Assembly (NCBI GenBank): GCA_010093705.1
Contig: MU006091.1
Coordinates: 62,001 to 126,000 of the forward strand
Length of the DNA stretch: 64,000 nt
From: Patellaria atrata CBS 101060
Taxonomy: Eukaryota > Ascomycota > Dothideomycetes > Patellariales > Patellariaceae
Direction: 5' to 3'
Numbering within the stretch: position 1 is the first letter of the stretch; each line of letters starts with the position of its first letter. Positions 46,471 through 58,332 of this stretch are shown here, piece after piece. Below the pieces are notes generated by a model, which saw only the letters and a program-made list of their open reading frames with translations, searched no databases and had not been told where the DNA came from. Made by a program: the position numbers and the translations under genes.

Positions 46471-48636
46471 GCCCGATCCTACAGCAGAAGGTTTAGAACC
46501 CCCTTTCTCGCATTATTCGATTATGAAACTCTTGTGCTAATGGATGTCAGAGTAAATCTTAAGTATAAATCCGTCAAATATGATTTCCTTCCACGAGACT
46601 TGGGCCCAGGAGGGGGCCAAGACGGCGCTTTTTCGAAAGTTATTTTTAGGCTGGTTGATCCAGGAGTGTGAGAAAGTTCAAAATCAACCATGAGATTCGT
46701 CGGGCTTTATATCTTGCCAAACAAATATTAGAATGCAACGGCCGAGAGAGAGATTGAAGGTATGTTCATCATAAGTTGATTCCATTCCGTCCTTTGACTT
46801 CTCTTCTCAATTTCAGTTTGCAATCCCCGCTTTTACTGTCATATTGTGCCCACTAACATGTAACAAGCGAAATACTAGTAGATAATTGGAATTGTTGAAT
46901 GTCATCTGAAAAAAGCAGTAAGGATTGTATTTCTGTCTAGGTGGTATGTTACTGATTGGGTAGGGTCGATCGGATATTGAGTGGGAAAAGGAGAAGGATG
47001 TGACACTTTTTTCCCGCTAACTGATCGATAGTGTTTGTTTGAGGGAACAGCTACAGCTTGAGTCAGCAAAGGACGGGAAAGTATATAGACACTTGAAAAC
47101 GTAATTCTAAACCCGAGCTAACTGTAGGGCTACTGTATGCCCCAAGGAGCTATCTGTGGCAGGAATCCCCATACGGATAATACCTTACGTATTCTACAAC
47201 CAAATATAATATCGCGTAAAGTAAATAAACATAGTATTTTGGTATAGCATAATGTATTGTCCGTATAGAGGTACCTGCTAGATAGTTCCTCTGGGGCATA
47301 CAGTAGTCGTACAGTTAGCTTGAGTCTACAAGTACGTTTTGAAGTGTCCGTATACTATCCCCCGAGATGAGGAATAATCAATGAGAGAGACTGCGTTGAA
47401 CTCCATTATTGAGATGCAGTCTACACAAGATGAGACGAGAAAAGAGGCTAGTGATAAGTTATTCTCAATCAAGCGTCGTTCCTTGGCGACTGAAAAGGGT
47501 TTGGTGCATGGTGGTGAGACACGAACTGTTACCTTAAGATATCAGCGCCCCTACAGACTACACTTTATTAGAAGACAACCTCAAAGTCATGATAGGCAAT
47601 GAGTGTACAGTGCCGTATGGAGTACACCATGGCACCAATCCATCGCATGGTCGCTGTCGCTGTATTCCGCCTTCTGCCGCACTTCTTGGTGGGATCACTG
47701 AGGTCTTCCTAAATAGTTCTAGCATAGCTTATATATCAAGTAATGTCCCCCCTCTTGAGCGACGACTTTGTATATCTTTGGTCTTCGGTCCTGGGCTGCT
47801 GTTCGGCCTGGAGAATCTTCCTGTACACGATGCCACCCTACGGAATGGCTATGTTACGATATTCCCGATGACTGAACAAGTACCGTTTAGTCAATCTAGC
47901 ATGTCTGTGGAATATCGCCGACAGAACGCAGCGGTTGTCGATTCCTAGTCCCGAATTTCCATGACAAGCTACCCAGAACCGGGTAATCCCTTTTGTACAG
48001 TTATATTCCTGGGCCCAAAGATAATGTGTTTCCTTTTTCTGGAAAGTGGTGAAGAGATTCCGAATAAATCTGAGGAAATTGAGGGTATGTGTGATAACAG
48101 GGACCTTTGGACCTTCAGAGACATAAGGAGTTTCTGCGGAGTAGAGACGGCTCTTGAATACCGATTGACGATATACCATATTGATGAAGTTTGGAAGTTC
48201 GACTCTAGGCGCTACCATGCATTTGTTACAATGCACAGTTGCTTCTACTTAGAGATCGTTGATACCGAACGGTGATGTCCTTTATACTAGTATGCAGTAC
48301 AATTAGCCATGCATTTATTCACACGCACATCGAGAATCTGACTTGAAACCGAGCAGTCCATCCGATAAGCCATGTATTCGGAAGCATGATAAAATCTACT
48401 CTGTACTGTATGCAATTGATAGAGGGCCGTGTAGGGAGCAGGAGATTATAAAAAGATCACTGATGACTTCTGATTGGACGAAACCTGTTTTGCATGGTTT
48501 GCATGGTTTGCTTGGCTGCAGGTCCTAAACAATCTTTCGATCCAGCCTTCGCCTCAATACCAACCTCAAGTCCTGCTCTCCCCAGAATCCTTCACCGACA
48601 ATCTCGTTTTCTTCTTTTTTCTCCACGCACAATGAT
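46471..48636. other. 2.2-kb gene-poor region containing a MITE-like element
   Basis: Apart from the inverted-repeat element listed separately, only chance-like frames are present (47381-47602 and 47589-47948 plus; 47838-48236 minus). A short tandem of tttgcatgg/tttgcttgg words lies near 48488-48515, just upstream of the DUF4048 gene. Confidence 0.5.
47116..47320. mobile_element. MITE-like near-palindromic element
   Basis: Two arms of about 80 bp face each other around a short AT-rich centre. The outer ends read AGCTAACTGTA...CTACTGTATGCCCCA on the left, and the same in reverse complement on the right. Further in, GCAGG, ATACGGA and AATAC words also match. Identity looks near 80 percent with small indels. 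It has no coding capacity. If the true ends are the ACTGTA termini, each is flanked by TA, which would fit Tc1/mariner-type insertion, but that duplication is only two bases and inside a palindrome. Confidence 0.7.
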
Positions 48637-50388
48637 ATGAATGAACTTTCCTTTCTTGGAGCCGCAGAAGTTATGGATTCCCAATCATCCGAACAATCTC
48701 AAGTTGCGCGTCGGCCATCCTCCACACCTATAGACGTTACGAATCTTTTTCCTTCAGGGGCTACGTCCAATGCTATAATGCCACCTCCAAAAGAGCATAT
48801 TGGACAGACACCATCAAGTTCCAGTAAAGACACGATTGACACTCCTTCACGTCCTAAATTTTCACCACACTCTCGCTCCATGTCCCTTGCTGATGTCGCT
48901 CGACAAGGCAAACGACTTTCCCTTACGTTACCAATTCTACCCCACAATAGCGGTCCTTCCTCACATTCATCTCCTTCCATTACACAAACCCCTATCTCCC
49001 CTGAATGGATACGCACACCAACCAGTGGAAACTTTTTAACGGCACTGGCTGCTCAGGAGAGACGCGTATTCGAATTGAAAGAAGAACTCAGCAAAGCAGA
49101 ACTGGAACTTATACAGCTCAAGAGACATTGGGCAACTCATGAGGCTACGAAGAAACGAGACGATGTACGACGCAGCATACAACCCTTGCAACCTTTGAAT
49201 AGTACTTTAGTCGATATCAAGGATGGAGCAGATGATGACCTCGATGGATCTTCGCTCTGGTTACAACGTGAAATGGAGAGACGGAAAGCGCTGATGAGTG
49301 GCGTTAAGACATCTCAGAGGAAGGTTTTCAGCGGATCTCGCCATACGAGGACGTTATCGCTATTATCACCCGATAAGATCAATTTTACTCAACCATTTCC
49401 TCAACCCGAAGATGTAAATGCACCCGCGATTGAACCAATCAAAAGTATCCCCTTGCCACGATCTGCTACAATTTCTGCTGCTACTTTGGAAGAACCACCT
49501 GCCCTCGAAGTTGACTTGAGCGTTCTGCAACGAGAAGCTCTTTTGAGGACCGGGAAACAGATGGCCTCTGATTTCAAGGACGGCTTATTGACCTTCATTG
49601 AAGACCTACGACAAGCTACAGTAGGTGATGAGGGTGTTAACGGAACCCATTCTCGAATCGATGGTGGACAGAATGGTGTCAAGCGGCAGCAAAGCAAAGG
49701 TAGTCTCAATGGCGCGCCAGGTATAAGCCGTAAAGCTGGTTCATCAGCAAATAAGAAAACGCCCGCAAATCCATCACACGATACATCCAATCTTATTGAT
49801 ATTGGTGGCTCTTTCTGGAAAGAGAACGGCGTTGACGAGCCGAAGACCTCTAACACAACAAAGAAAACAAAACCAGCAGCGAAGACCAAAAAGAGCTTAA
49901 CCACTAAACCCGTCCCAGAGAACATGACTCCTCAGAAGCAGACATCTCGCGCAGATGATGCAGACGAGCATTGGGATACTTGGGACACGCCTAATAACAA
50001 CACCACTACGATCACGAACAGCGACACATCCGAATCGGAAGGGCGAACATCGCCAGATTCCAGTCGTAGCAGTCCAAGAACAAGTACAAGGTAAGCATTT
50101 AACAGCCCTGCCCATTCCGGGCGAATCGCTCACATCCCCCTTTGCAGTTCTAATGGTCTTCTTCCCTCGGATGTAGAAACCCTGGGCAGCAGCAAGCGCG
50201 ACTCGATTCCCTGGCCGGTGCTCGTCAAGCTCTCCCCCGGCAATCTCAAGCGTACGGCAAGCCATCTCATGAGCGAGTGGGAGAAGAGCTTGTCTCCGCC
50301 AGCCCCACCAGCGGAGGAGAAGAGGGGAGAAGGGGATTACGTCGGAGCGTCACCTTCGCCGCTCTGGAAGGCAAAGAGGGAGACTTGA
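48637..50388 (+). CDS. DUF4048 domain protein of unknown function
   Basis: Two exons (intron 50091-50147) encode 564 residues. Most of the chain is Ser/Thr/Pro-rich and probably disordered. Ordered pieces are a short coiled coil around FLTALAAQERRVFELKEELSKAELELIQLKRHW, the LDGSSLWLQREMERRKAL helix, and LQREALLRTGKQMASDFKDGLLTFIEDLRQAT. Exon 2 supplies the conserved end SIPWPVLVKLSPGNLKRTASHLMSEWEKSLSPP. These blocks match what I know of the fungal DUF4048 family, whose function is not established. A two-codon uORF (ATG ATA TGA) overlaps the chosen start, and an in-frame ATG 13 codons downstream (MDSQSS) is an alternative. Confidence 0.87.
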
Positions 50389-51648
50389 AATATGGAGCCG
50401 AGGGGATCGGCATGATGTCACGGCAGCGTCTGAGAAGCAAGTCCTTGAGCGTGGGCTATGAAGGGGGATTCGTTTTCGGGGAGATTCTTCCCCTGTTCTG
50501 GGAAGAGAGGGTTATCGTTGGTGCGGCGATTAAGCTGCTGTTGTATATAATGAGAAGGTTATAATGATGTAGATAATGACTGTTAGTGTTTTGTTTAATG
50601 CTATTGGCTTATCTACTCTCTCATGGACAACACTCGGCTACAGATTTTATGTTTCGAACAAGCTGCCGACGATCATCCTCCGGAGGTTCAAATTGATGGT
50701 GCTCTATCCAGTAGGCTGCAATCAACGAACCCTTTGCGCGGTCCGTACAGTACAGTCTACAAACCCCTCGAAGCAGAACAGTACAGTCGAGTAGGCGCGC
50801 AGTACCGCGAACAAGGAAAACATGACCCGAACTGGTGATTCTCTTTCTGTATCGTTTCATGTAAAGTCCCTTCCAACACCTACCATAACCATCTACCGTA
50901 CATATCCTCCCTCCCATCCATTAAACTCATACAGTACAGGACAATCCAGTATCTCGAATATCCGTACCAGCACAGGTGGAAAGTTTCGAATCACCCGCAT
51001 CTCTACCGTACGCACGGCACTGGACTGAGTACTCCATCCGGGCTCTCTTTTTTTTTTTTTTTATATATATAAAAAAAAGATCTAGGTTCCCCTTTGGATG
51101 CATCCTATAAAGTGGGTTATCAAAATGAAAAACGGAAAATCGAAAAATCAATGGTCAAAAGGCTTACGAGGGAAAAGAGGTGAGGTCGTACAGTCGGAGA
51201 GTCACTTTCTGAGGTGAGGTGAGGTTCACTAATCACGTCTTGTAGGATATAAGAGTAACGAGGGTGAAATTAATAGAGAGTTCAATCATCACTTAGTCAA
51301 AGTCGCATTGCTCGAAGGGTCTAAGAAGATAAGTTTGTTCATCAAAGTTCATGTATTGCAAGACCATCATGCCTGCTACAAGGTTAAAAAAAAAAGTATA
51401 TCAAGAGAAAGAAACGGCGTGTCATTCAGGCGCAGACATCGCAGGTTTGAACAAAAGGGCCGCGCTGCGTAAATGCACCATCCAACCAAATCCACACGTC
51501 ATATCGAAACAGAAACCCCCCTCCCCGCCCCCAAATACGCACACACGAAAAAAGCCCTAAACAAAATGGTATATATTTACAACAAAAAAGGTATGTGACA
51601 TCGTTCCTTTCCACTTCCCCGGGATCGACAGCACAGCTATCTCACGCT
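50389..51648. other. 1.26-kb intergenic region between convergent genes
   Basis: It holds GTACAG-type repeats around 50740-50800 and a poly-T/AT/poly-A palindrome at 51048-51078. No gene is recognised, and the frames present overlap on both strands. Confidence 0.55.
51048..51078. repeat. Poly-T, AT and poly-A palindrome
   Basis: Fifteen T, then (AT)4, then eight A. The inner T8-(AT)4-A8 part is a perfect inverted repeat and is prone to replication slippage. It may sit in a 3' flank. Confidence 0.8.
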
Positions 51649-52899
51649 CTAAAAAGACTCTGCGGCAGCGAGTCTCCTGCGGTGCAGTCCACGATGGAGA
51701 CTGCGCTTAGCGAAGCCGGGATAATCCGCTGCGTAGCCGATGGAGCCATCGGAGCATTGAGTACCGCCCGACACCGCTTTCAAGACGGCGCAGTTGTTGA
51801 TGTCGCAGAGGCCGTATTGCGTTGTGCCCTGGCATACGACGGCACCGGGGGACGTGCAAGGGATTGAGCCGGCAGGGCAGGATCCGTTGCCGTTCGATGG
51901 CGCGGGTGCTTGGGTGGCGGCGGGAGGCGAGACGACGGGTGATTCGGCGGGCGAAGTTGCGACTGGGGAGTCGGGCGCGGCGGTCTCGGTTACGACGACG
52001 GTGACGAGGGTTGTGGTTGTGGATGCGCCGGGAGCAAAGATACCGCCGGTGTTGGCGGGCGCTGAAGCAGCGGGAGTTGAAACTGCGGGAGCGGATGCTG
52101 CTGGCGTGGAAGCTGCTGGAGCAGAGGAAGCAGGCTTGGAAGGTACGGGGGCATCGCCAACTGGAAGCTGACCGCCCTTGGGGCAGGTACCGCTGGCAGC
52201 GTCGCTGGGCTCCTGGTCCCTCTGGACGGACTGGCCGGCGTTGGGGATGTTGAGGACACCTTCGACGGTTGTGCACTCGCCGGCAATGTTGGCGACGAAC
52301 ATGTTAGGAAGGCTGCTCATGAAGGCTTCGTCGCCGGAACCGCCGCTGACGGTGACCGGGGCGCAGTTCATGTACATTTCGCGATTGCCAATCTTGTTGA
52401 ACCAGGTCCAAGCGATGGTAGCCTTTCCGTTCTTGATACCAGCGGGGATTGGGACCTCGTAGCCGCGGACGCATTCAGTGTCGTTGGGGCCAGCGCACTG
52501 CACACCGTCAGGACGACCATTGGCATCGGTACCTTGAGAGGCGATATTCCCAACTGCGTTCGCGGGGCAGCCACCGATCATGGTGTGGAGGACCTTCCAC
52601 TTGCTCTTGTCCTTTGGTGGAGGGTCGTCGTAGGTGATAGAAACTTGGCAAGACCCACCTCCGTGAACGGCAGATCCGGTGAACCTGAGAGGCATGGTGC
52701 TGCCAGCCGTGACCGCGTTGTCGATGCCTGCCCTGTCGAAGTTGGATTGAGCGCAAGGGAAGACGACATTGTCACCGTTGATTGGTGCAGTTTGTAGGGT
52801 AGCGAAGGCGTATGGTGTGGGGGTGTTCATGACCATGTGAGCCATGGCAGAGGAAACATAGAGCGCCGCAGCGGCGATGGTGGTCTTTGCGTACTTCAT
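51649..52899 (-). CDS. AA11 lytic polysaccharide monooxygenase with C-terminal cysteine module
   Basis: An intronless frame of 416 residues. A 20-residue signal peptide ends SSAMA, so cleavage exposes His21 (HMVMNTPTPY), the N-terminal member of the copper histidine brace. The second histidine is His79 in GSAVHGGGSCQ, and an axial-type Tyr lies in REMYMNCAPV. These, with the cysteine pattern, place it in AA11, whose characterised members oxidatively cleave chitin. A long Ala/Ser/Pro/Thr linker (roughly residues 240-345) leads to a six-cysteine module (CPAGSIPC, GLCDINNC, CSDGSIGY) that resembles the X278 module found on some AA11 enzymes. The protein is secreted. GC content in the gene is visibly higher than in its flanks. 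Confidence 0.92.
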   Translation of the reverse strand: MKYAKTTIAAAALYVSSAMAHMVMNTPTPYAFATLQTAPINGDNVVFPCAQSNFDRAGIDNAVTAGSTMPLRFTGSAVHGGGSCQVSITYDDPPPKDKSKWKVLHTMIGGCPANAVGNIASQGTDANGRPDGVQCAGPNDTECVRGYEVPIPAGIKNGKATIAWTWFNKIGNREMYMNCAPVTVSGGSGDEAFMSSLPNMFVANIAGECTTVEGVLNIPNAGQSVQRDQEPSDAASGTCPKGGQLPVGDAPVPSKPASSAPAASTPAASAPAVSTPAASAPANTGGIFAPGASTTTTLVTVVVTETAAPDSPVATSPAESPVVSPPAATQAPAPSNGNGSCPAGSIPCTSPGAVVCQGTTQYGLCDINNCAVLKAVSGGTQCSDGSIGYAADYPGFAKRSLHRGLHRRRLAAAESF

Positions 52900-53765
52900 G
52901 TTGTAGATGGGTATATTTACTCGGTTAAAGATAGTGTGGGATGTGTGAGCAGTTGTGAGTGCTAAGAAATCGCAAGGCCAGCAAGCGATGCAAGGACAAG
53001 TCGTTGTTGATTTAAGTTTTTGGCAGTAGATGGTTCTAGAATTTAGGTTAGGATGATTGTAATATTGGTAGATGTTGGGGGTTTTAAGAGCTTATATGGT
53101 TGTAGGAGTGTGATAAGTGAGCGTCATTGTTTGAAGGAAATGCACGGCCGGTATGCATTGTTGAGCCGCAACTCGGGACAATGGCATTGTCAGAAGTGTC
53201 AAAGAGATCCATTGTCCTCGATCTTGAGAACAATGGTCGTGGCTCGGGCAGGTCGTTGTGAAAGCACGTGGGACAAAGAGAGCACATTACAATACATGTG
53301 GCGCATGACATGTGTTGTGGGGGAGTAAGAGGACAAAGAAACCGTTTACGGACTTACTCGAGATGGAGGTATTGTATTTCACAATATACCAAATCAAATC
53401 AATTGAAAGTCTTGCTCTTCAATTCGGGTTGAAGTTTAGCAGCACAAAGGAATGTGTATATGCTCAGAGATCCCTCAGGGAAAGGACTGTGATCACTCGA
53501 CCGAAGCGAGGACTTGTAAGGATGGATGAACAAGAAGAAAGTGAGAAAACAGAAGGACTAGCCCTGAAACTTTTTTCGTCGACGAAAGCGATAGGGAAGA
53601 GAAGAAGGGAAAGGCTGGTGTAGCGGAGGGGAGGATATATAGTAGGTGCCCTTAACCATAATGCACAATTTTCTTCTGACTCCTGAGCGGTTGAGTAAGG
53701 TATGTGGGTATGAATGTTCAGAATCAAGCTTTTGCCCCATACAAGGGTGTCATCTGCTAACTGCA

Positions 53766-53822
53766 AGGTACACTCAGGGACTCAGGTACACTCAGGGAAC
53801 ACTCAGGGACTCAGGTACACTC
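53766..53822. repeat. Tandem repeat of aggtacactcaggga(ctc)
   Basis: About four imperfect head-to-tail units of 14-18 bp: the full form, a form lacking the final ctc, one lacking the leading aggt, and a partial last unit. The unit is noncoding as far as I can see. Confidence 0.85.
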
Positions 53823-55274
53823 CGCTCTCCAACAGGGCATGTCCGCTTACCTCCCCGCAATATACGGATCGATGGACTGTTTGAGAGTGAAAAACATATT
53901 TACCAATCAAGAAGCTGTTATTGCTTTCCATGTGCAGTCGGCGTGCGGCTAGAAGAAAGTCAGCACAAGGAGAAGGCCATCTGGTGCATGAAAGGCGAAG
54001 GGAGCTAGAGCGGGCTGGAGTGCTGGACAAAGAAGAAACTAAGCGCATAGGAGCCATAGGCAGCAGATCTCTTTGCACAGCTTGTTGTTCTCTACGCGCG
54101 AGGTGAGCGCAGGACAAGCGATAGGATTGGTGGGTAGAGGTGGTGTAGCAAGAGTTTCGAAACGTTGAGAAAAGGAAGCTGAAGGGAGGGGGGGGGAATG
54201 GGGGTGGAGAGGACTCACTGCTGGAATCCCAAGCGGCATCCACCGAGGCGTACACAGTAAACAAAGCGTTAAACTATCAGCCTATCGCCTGGCCTATCCG
54301 TTTATCGATAAAGGATAACTCTAACACATGGCGAACTGGAATAGCAAATCGAAACACTCGGTCACATTTTTGATCATCTGTCGGCCAGAGTCAATTCTGC
54401 ATTTTCGCACGTTTTGCCGCAATTTTTGATGTTGATTCGTGGACGCAGACTGAGGCTGGACATTTGAGGCTGCCCCCAAATCGCCAATTAGAGTCAATGG
54501 AGGAGTCAAGAGCTTCGTAGACGCTCGAGCCCTGACTAAGAAAGCACACAAGGAAGAAAACGGTCAACCCGAAACACCTCACGTCTCACCTGAATTCCAC
54601 ACCAGCCACTGACAGCAACTTCAGCTCTTCTTGTTCTGCCGTCCTTGCAGCTGGAACAATCCACCTTCCAGCAATTTTATGAGCAAACCCCACCACCGAG
54701 GGCTAACTGCCAGCATCATCCTCTTTTTCAACATCCGTTCGCCACAACTCCGAAAAGAGCTTTCAACAGATTACGCAAACACCAATCCAGCTTTGAAACA
54801 AACATCATGCGATATCTTCGAGACTTCCTTTCTGAGTACTCGACGTCCGAAAGAGAGCCAACGCGGCCATTCGTACAGTACGGAGTACAGCGCCAGTCAC
54901 TGAGTGCCCAGCCTTCTTAATGCATGCACATAATGAGGGCTCCTCTTTGTTTGACACACCGAACTCTTCTCTCTACCGTACCCCAACCGTCTATTGGTGA
55001 GGTGATAATCAGTCTTTAGAGGTAGCTCTAGCGCATCAAGACCAATGCATCTCGTGTCGTGGAGTATGCTGCAACTGTTAAATCGAACCTATTTGGAACC
55101 TTTTGGAGTGTCGAGTATCTTAAGATATGACTTCTGAAAGCATCTTTCACCCGTGAATACCAACTTGTACAGCGGTATAGCAACCCCGAACTTGTTTGCC
55201 GACTGCTAGCCCGGAAGAGTGGCTCGAATGATACAACCTCACCCCGTTTCTCTCTATTTTAAGCGCTGTCGTGA

Positions 55275-55297
55275 AACGCTCCTCTAAACGGAGCGTT
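55275..55297. repeat. Perfect 8-bp hairpin
   Basis: aacgctcc, a 7-nt loop, then ggagcgtt. It is an isolated inverted repeat in noncoding sequence with no T-tract and no adjacent gene. Its role is unknown and it may be chance. Confidence 0.6.
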
Positions 55298-58200
55298 GAA
55301 TCGAAAACGCCAGAATGATATCGAGTCAATGGGGACGTATATGGTACATTGGCCTTTCATACTTTATATTGGAATCTCTTTCGCATCCTTTTTATATGTA
55401 ATGAGCGCGTGTATTGTTCAGTATTATCAGATGATTCGACCTTATAAGTCAATGAATTTTTTTTTTCTAGTTACTCCTCTTCTCGGTCACAGTTGGCAGT
55501 CCTTGGTTGCTGTACACTTAGCGTACGTTCACTTGCGCACCTCACCTCGATTTCAAAGTACAGAGAGCCGTCAAGATACGTACGGCTGACGCATTCGTAC
55601 AGCTCGAAGTCACTTGTACGATTTTGGTTCACCGTGTGCCACAAGCTATCTGTACCTTCCACCAGCACCGTACACGTACAGTAGCTCACGAGTTCTGGAT
55701 AGAACGAGGGATAAAGTTCGGTCGACTGGTTACTAAGTGGTTTGTACGCTAAAGTCACTCTACAGTTGTACTGGAACATGCTTCTAGTTATGGCATGAAT
55801 TTCGTGAGGCCGTAAAGCAACACTCTACCCGCTAGGTATGGGTTGACCTTGAGAAATCTAATCACGACTTTTCATCTGTATATCCCAGGTGCCTGGTATA
55901 CTACGGAGTGCTTGATTGTTGAGGAGGGTAAACATAACGAAGGGAGGAGGTTGATGCTTCGTTTTCTAGGGTCTCCCCGTATCCTACTGATAAAAACCTT
56001 CATCCTCCTTACATAGTAAAGAAGAATATTTGGTGGGTGAAGACTTGTTACCTAAAATAGACCCAGCATAAGGTAAGGTAGCGATGGTACGGTAAGATAT
56101 TATGCATGGAAGTTTAAAGCGTTGGACATTACTCCTGACGGAAACCAAACTTTATTGGAAAGCCGTCGTGTGACACGCATTCGCAGGATAAATAAACAAA
56201 TCACTATACTTGGTTTGCAACTTCAGCGAAATGTGAAGATTTATATGTGAATACTAAATAAGGTAATCTAAAGCACACCTTGGTCGGGCGGGTAGATGGT
56301 GAGAGGGCGCACGGGGCATTCATAGGCGAAAGAGCTTCCCACCAGGAGCCTCAGCCGGCACAATGCCCTTGCCCTCTCACCTCCATCAACATACATCCTC
56401 GATACACCCCAAATCATCAGGTACACCCTCTGCTCTGTAGTGTTTCATCATCTTTCGCTTCATCGCCTATCATACCACCATCAGAAGTGTGTCTGTAGTT
56501 AGAATCATTCCTATGTCGTTGTGTTCTGAGAATCGCGACATCACCACGTTGAAGCCTCCCCGCTCTCCCGGCTTTCTCACCAACACCCAACGACCAACTT
56601 TGATAAACTCGAATACGAAAAGGGCCGAAAGAAGGTATACTAGGATAGAGAACAAACTCATCTCTCTTTTCAAAAACAAGACTGCAACCCACCATCTTTC
56701 CCTGGATACATCTGGTCTAACAAGCTCGCCTGCCTGTATAGGTACAGGAAGGATCCGTACACGCACCTCGCGTTGGCAGTCCTCATAAACAAGCACTCAA
56801 TCCTGGAGAAGAACACCGTCAGGCTATCTCATAAATATTGGTTTGACTAACATGGCGAGGTGTTGCAACCTGTCGGATGAGAGACGGCAGTTGAAACATC
56901 GACATACTGGGTGAAGGGGGAACATGCATGGTGTTTTTATGTCCGGACTAGGACGTGCTATAGATGTTTTTCTTCCTACCGGTGACTGAAGACTCACTTG
57001 GAAATTCGAAAATGCAAACCACTCCAGAACGTTTGCAGCACTAATAGTTTAACGGAACGTTCTATGGAATGCTTTACTCGGTCAGAGGATGCATCTAAGC
57101 GGTCAACATGTCGCCAAAACTCATATTGAACCCCCTAACCATTACTACCAGCTGGAACCTAGTACGGCTGTCTGACCTGTCATCTGTTCCTAAGCTCGTT
57201 GTTCTTATCTACAGTCCTCCGCGAAACGTCCGCGGTCGGGTTGCGATACAGTACCTCCTGAGCAGTTGCGTTGCTACGCGACCTCGTTTGTATTTGTACA
57301 AGTTACATTCCTACGGACTTTACGAGTGGGCGCCTTTATGCCTAACCACAATGATATCTAATCTCTGAGGGAGAGGGCAGCGCTGGGTCCCCAATTTCTG
57401 CACTGAAAATTGCAAAATTATATCGAAACTATTCTGATAGGCACGAGAATCATCCGTTCTTCCCGTACGACGATGCTTCGGACGGGTACTGTACAAGTAC
57501 ACGGCACTGGTTTTACACCGTTCATCATTTGATGGATAATCTGGTTGCAGAGCACTGTTTCCTTTCACCAGATTAGGGTCGCAATTTTGCAGTGGTTCTC
57601 ACGGAGCGTTTTGATCTTGTTCAACTTGCGTGCATGACGATTAGATAGAGTACTCCCTTGTTCGTGAGACTAGGATGAGAGAGATTTTCTTCTTTACTCA
57701 GCAACAAAGCAACAGCTACAAAAGGTACCTTTGAGAATCAGCGTAAAAAAGAAAAGGAGGGTATGGGGCAGAGGGACCAAAAAAGTATTGGAGGCGTTTG
57801 CATGAAGAAAAGGATCACTGTGTGATCGGATTAACAACAATCAACATCAGCACCACACCACAAGGCAAGATTGAGCTGTCTAATAAGGTACCTTATTACC
57901 TTAACATTTGACAACAGATGGGAAAACCGGCACTACGGTTGACTTCATCAAGGGGTCAAGGGGATGACGGGGCGCACTTGTTAGAAGTACGAGTTTGCAC
58001 CTTTTGCAGCTTTCCCGGGTTGGAGCCGCATGGCCACTGTCCCAGCCAGAGTGTGGTCTTCGCTGCCTTTCGCATCACTTCGACTTCGAGTGCCGTCTGG
58101 TCCTAGCTAACGAATCAGTTACCGAAGCAAGAGTACATAGGTCATCTGTGATCGCGATCAAATCATCATTTTCTCTATCTTCATCTTCTGTTTCTGTCTT

Positions 58201-58332
58201 TTTCGGAGGGGTAGGTAAGGGCTTGTCGCTTTTTGAGCTTCTTCATTTCTCGGAATTTCTCGCGTAACCGTGCCTGACTCTTCTTGCACCCTGCTCTGGA
58301 AATACCTTTACACATGTCTTGATTGTCTACAC

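Larger units (their letters stand above)
52900..58332. other. 5.4-kb gene-poor region
   Basis: I found no convincing gene. Frames at 53803-54264 (minus), 54631-54920 (plus) and 56470-56796 (minus, one hydrophobic stretch) overlap frames on the other strand and carry no known motif. It contains the tandem repeat at 53766-53822, a hairpin at 55275-55297, a G-run at about 54187-54203, many gtac-rich words (55610-55690), and the upstream region of the CTK1-type kinase. Confidence 0.5.

Noticed and set aside
47589-48236. Plus frame at 47589-47948 and minus frame at 47838-48236
   Set aside because: Neither shows a domain, signal peptide or splice structure; probably chance in gene-poor DNA.
56470-56796. 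Minus-strand 108-codon frame with one hydrophobic helix
   Set aside because: An equally long plus-strand frame covers it, and there is no conserved motif or splice support.
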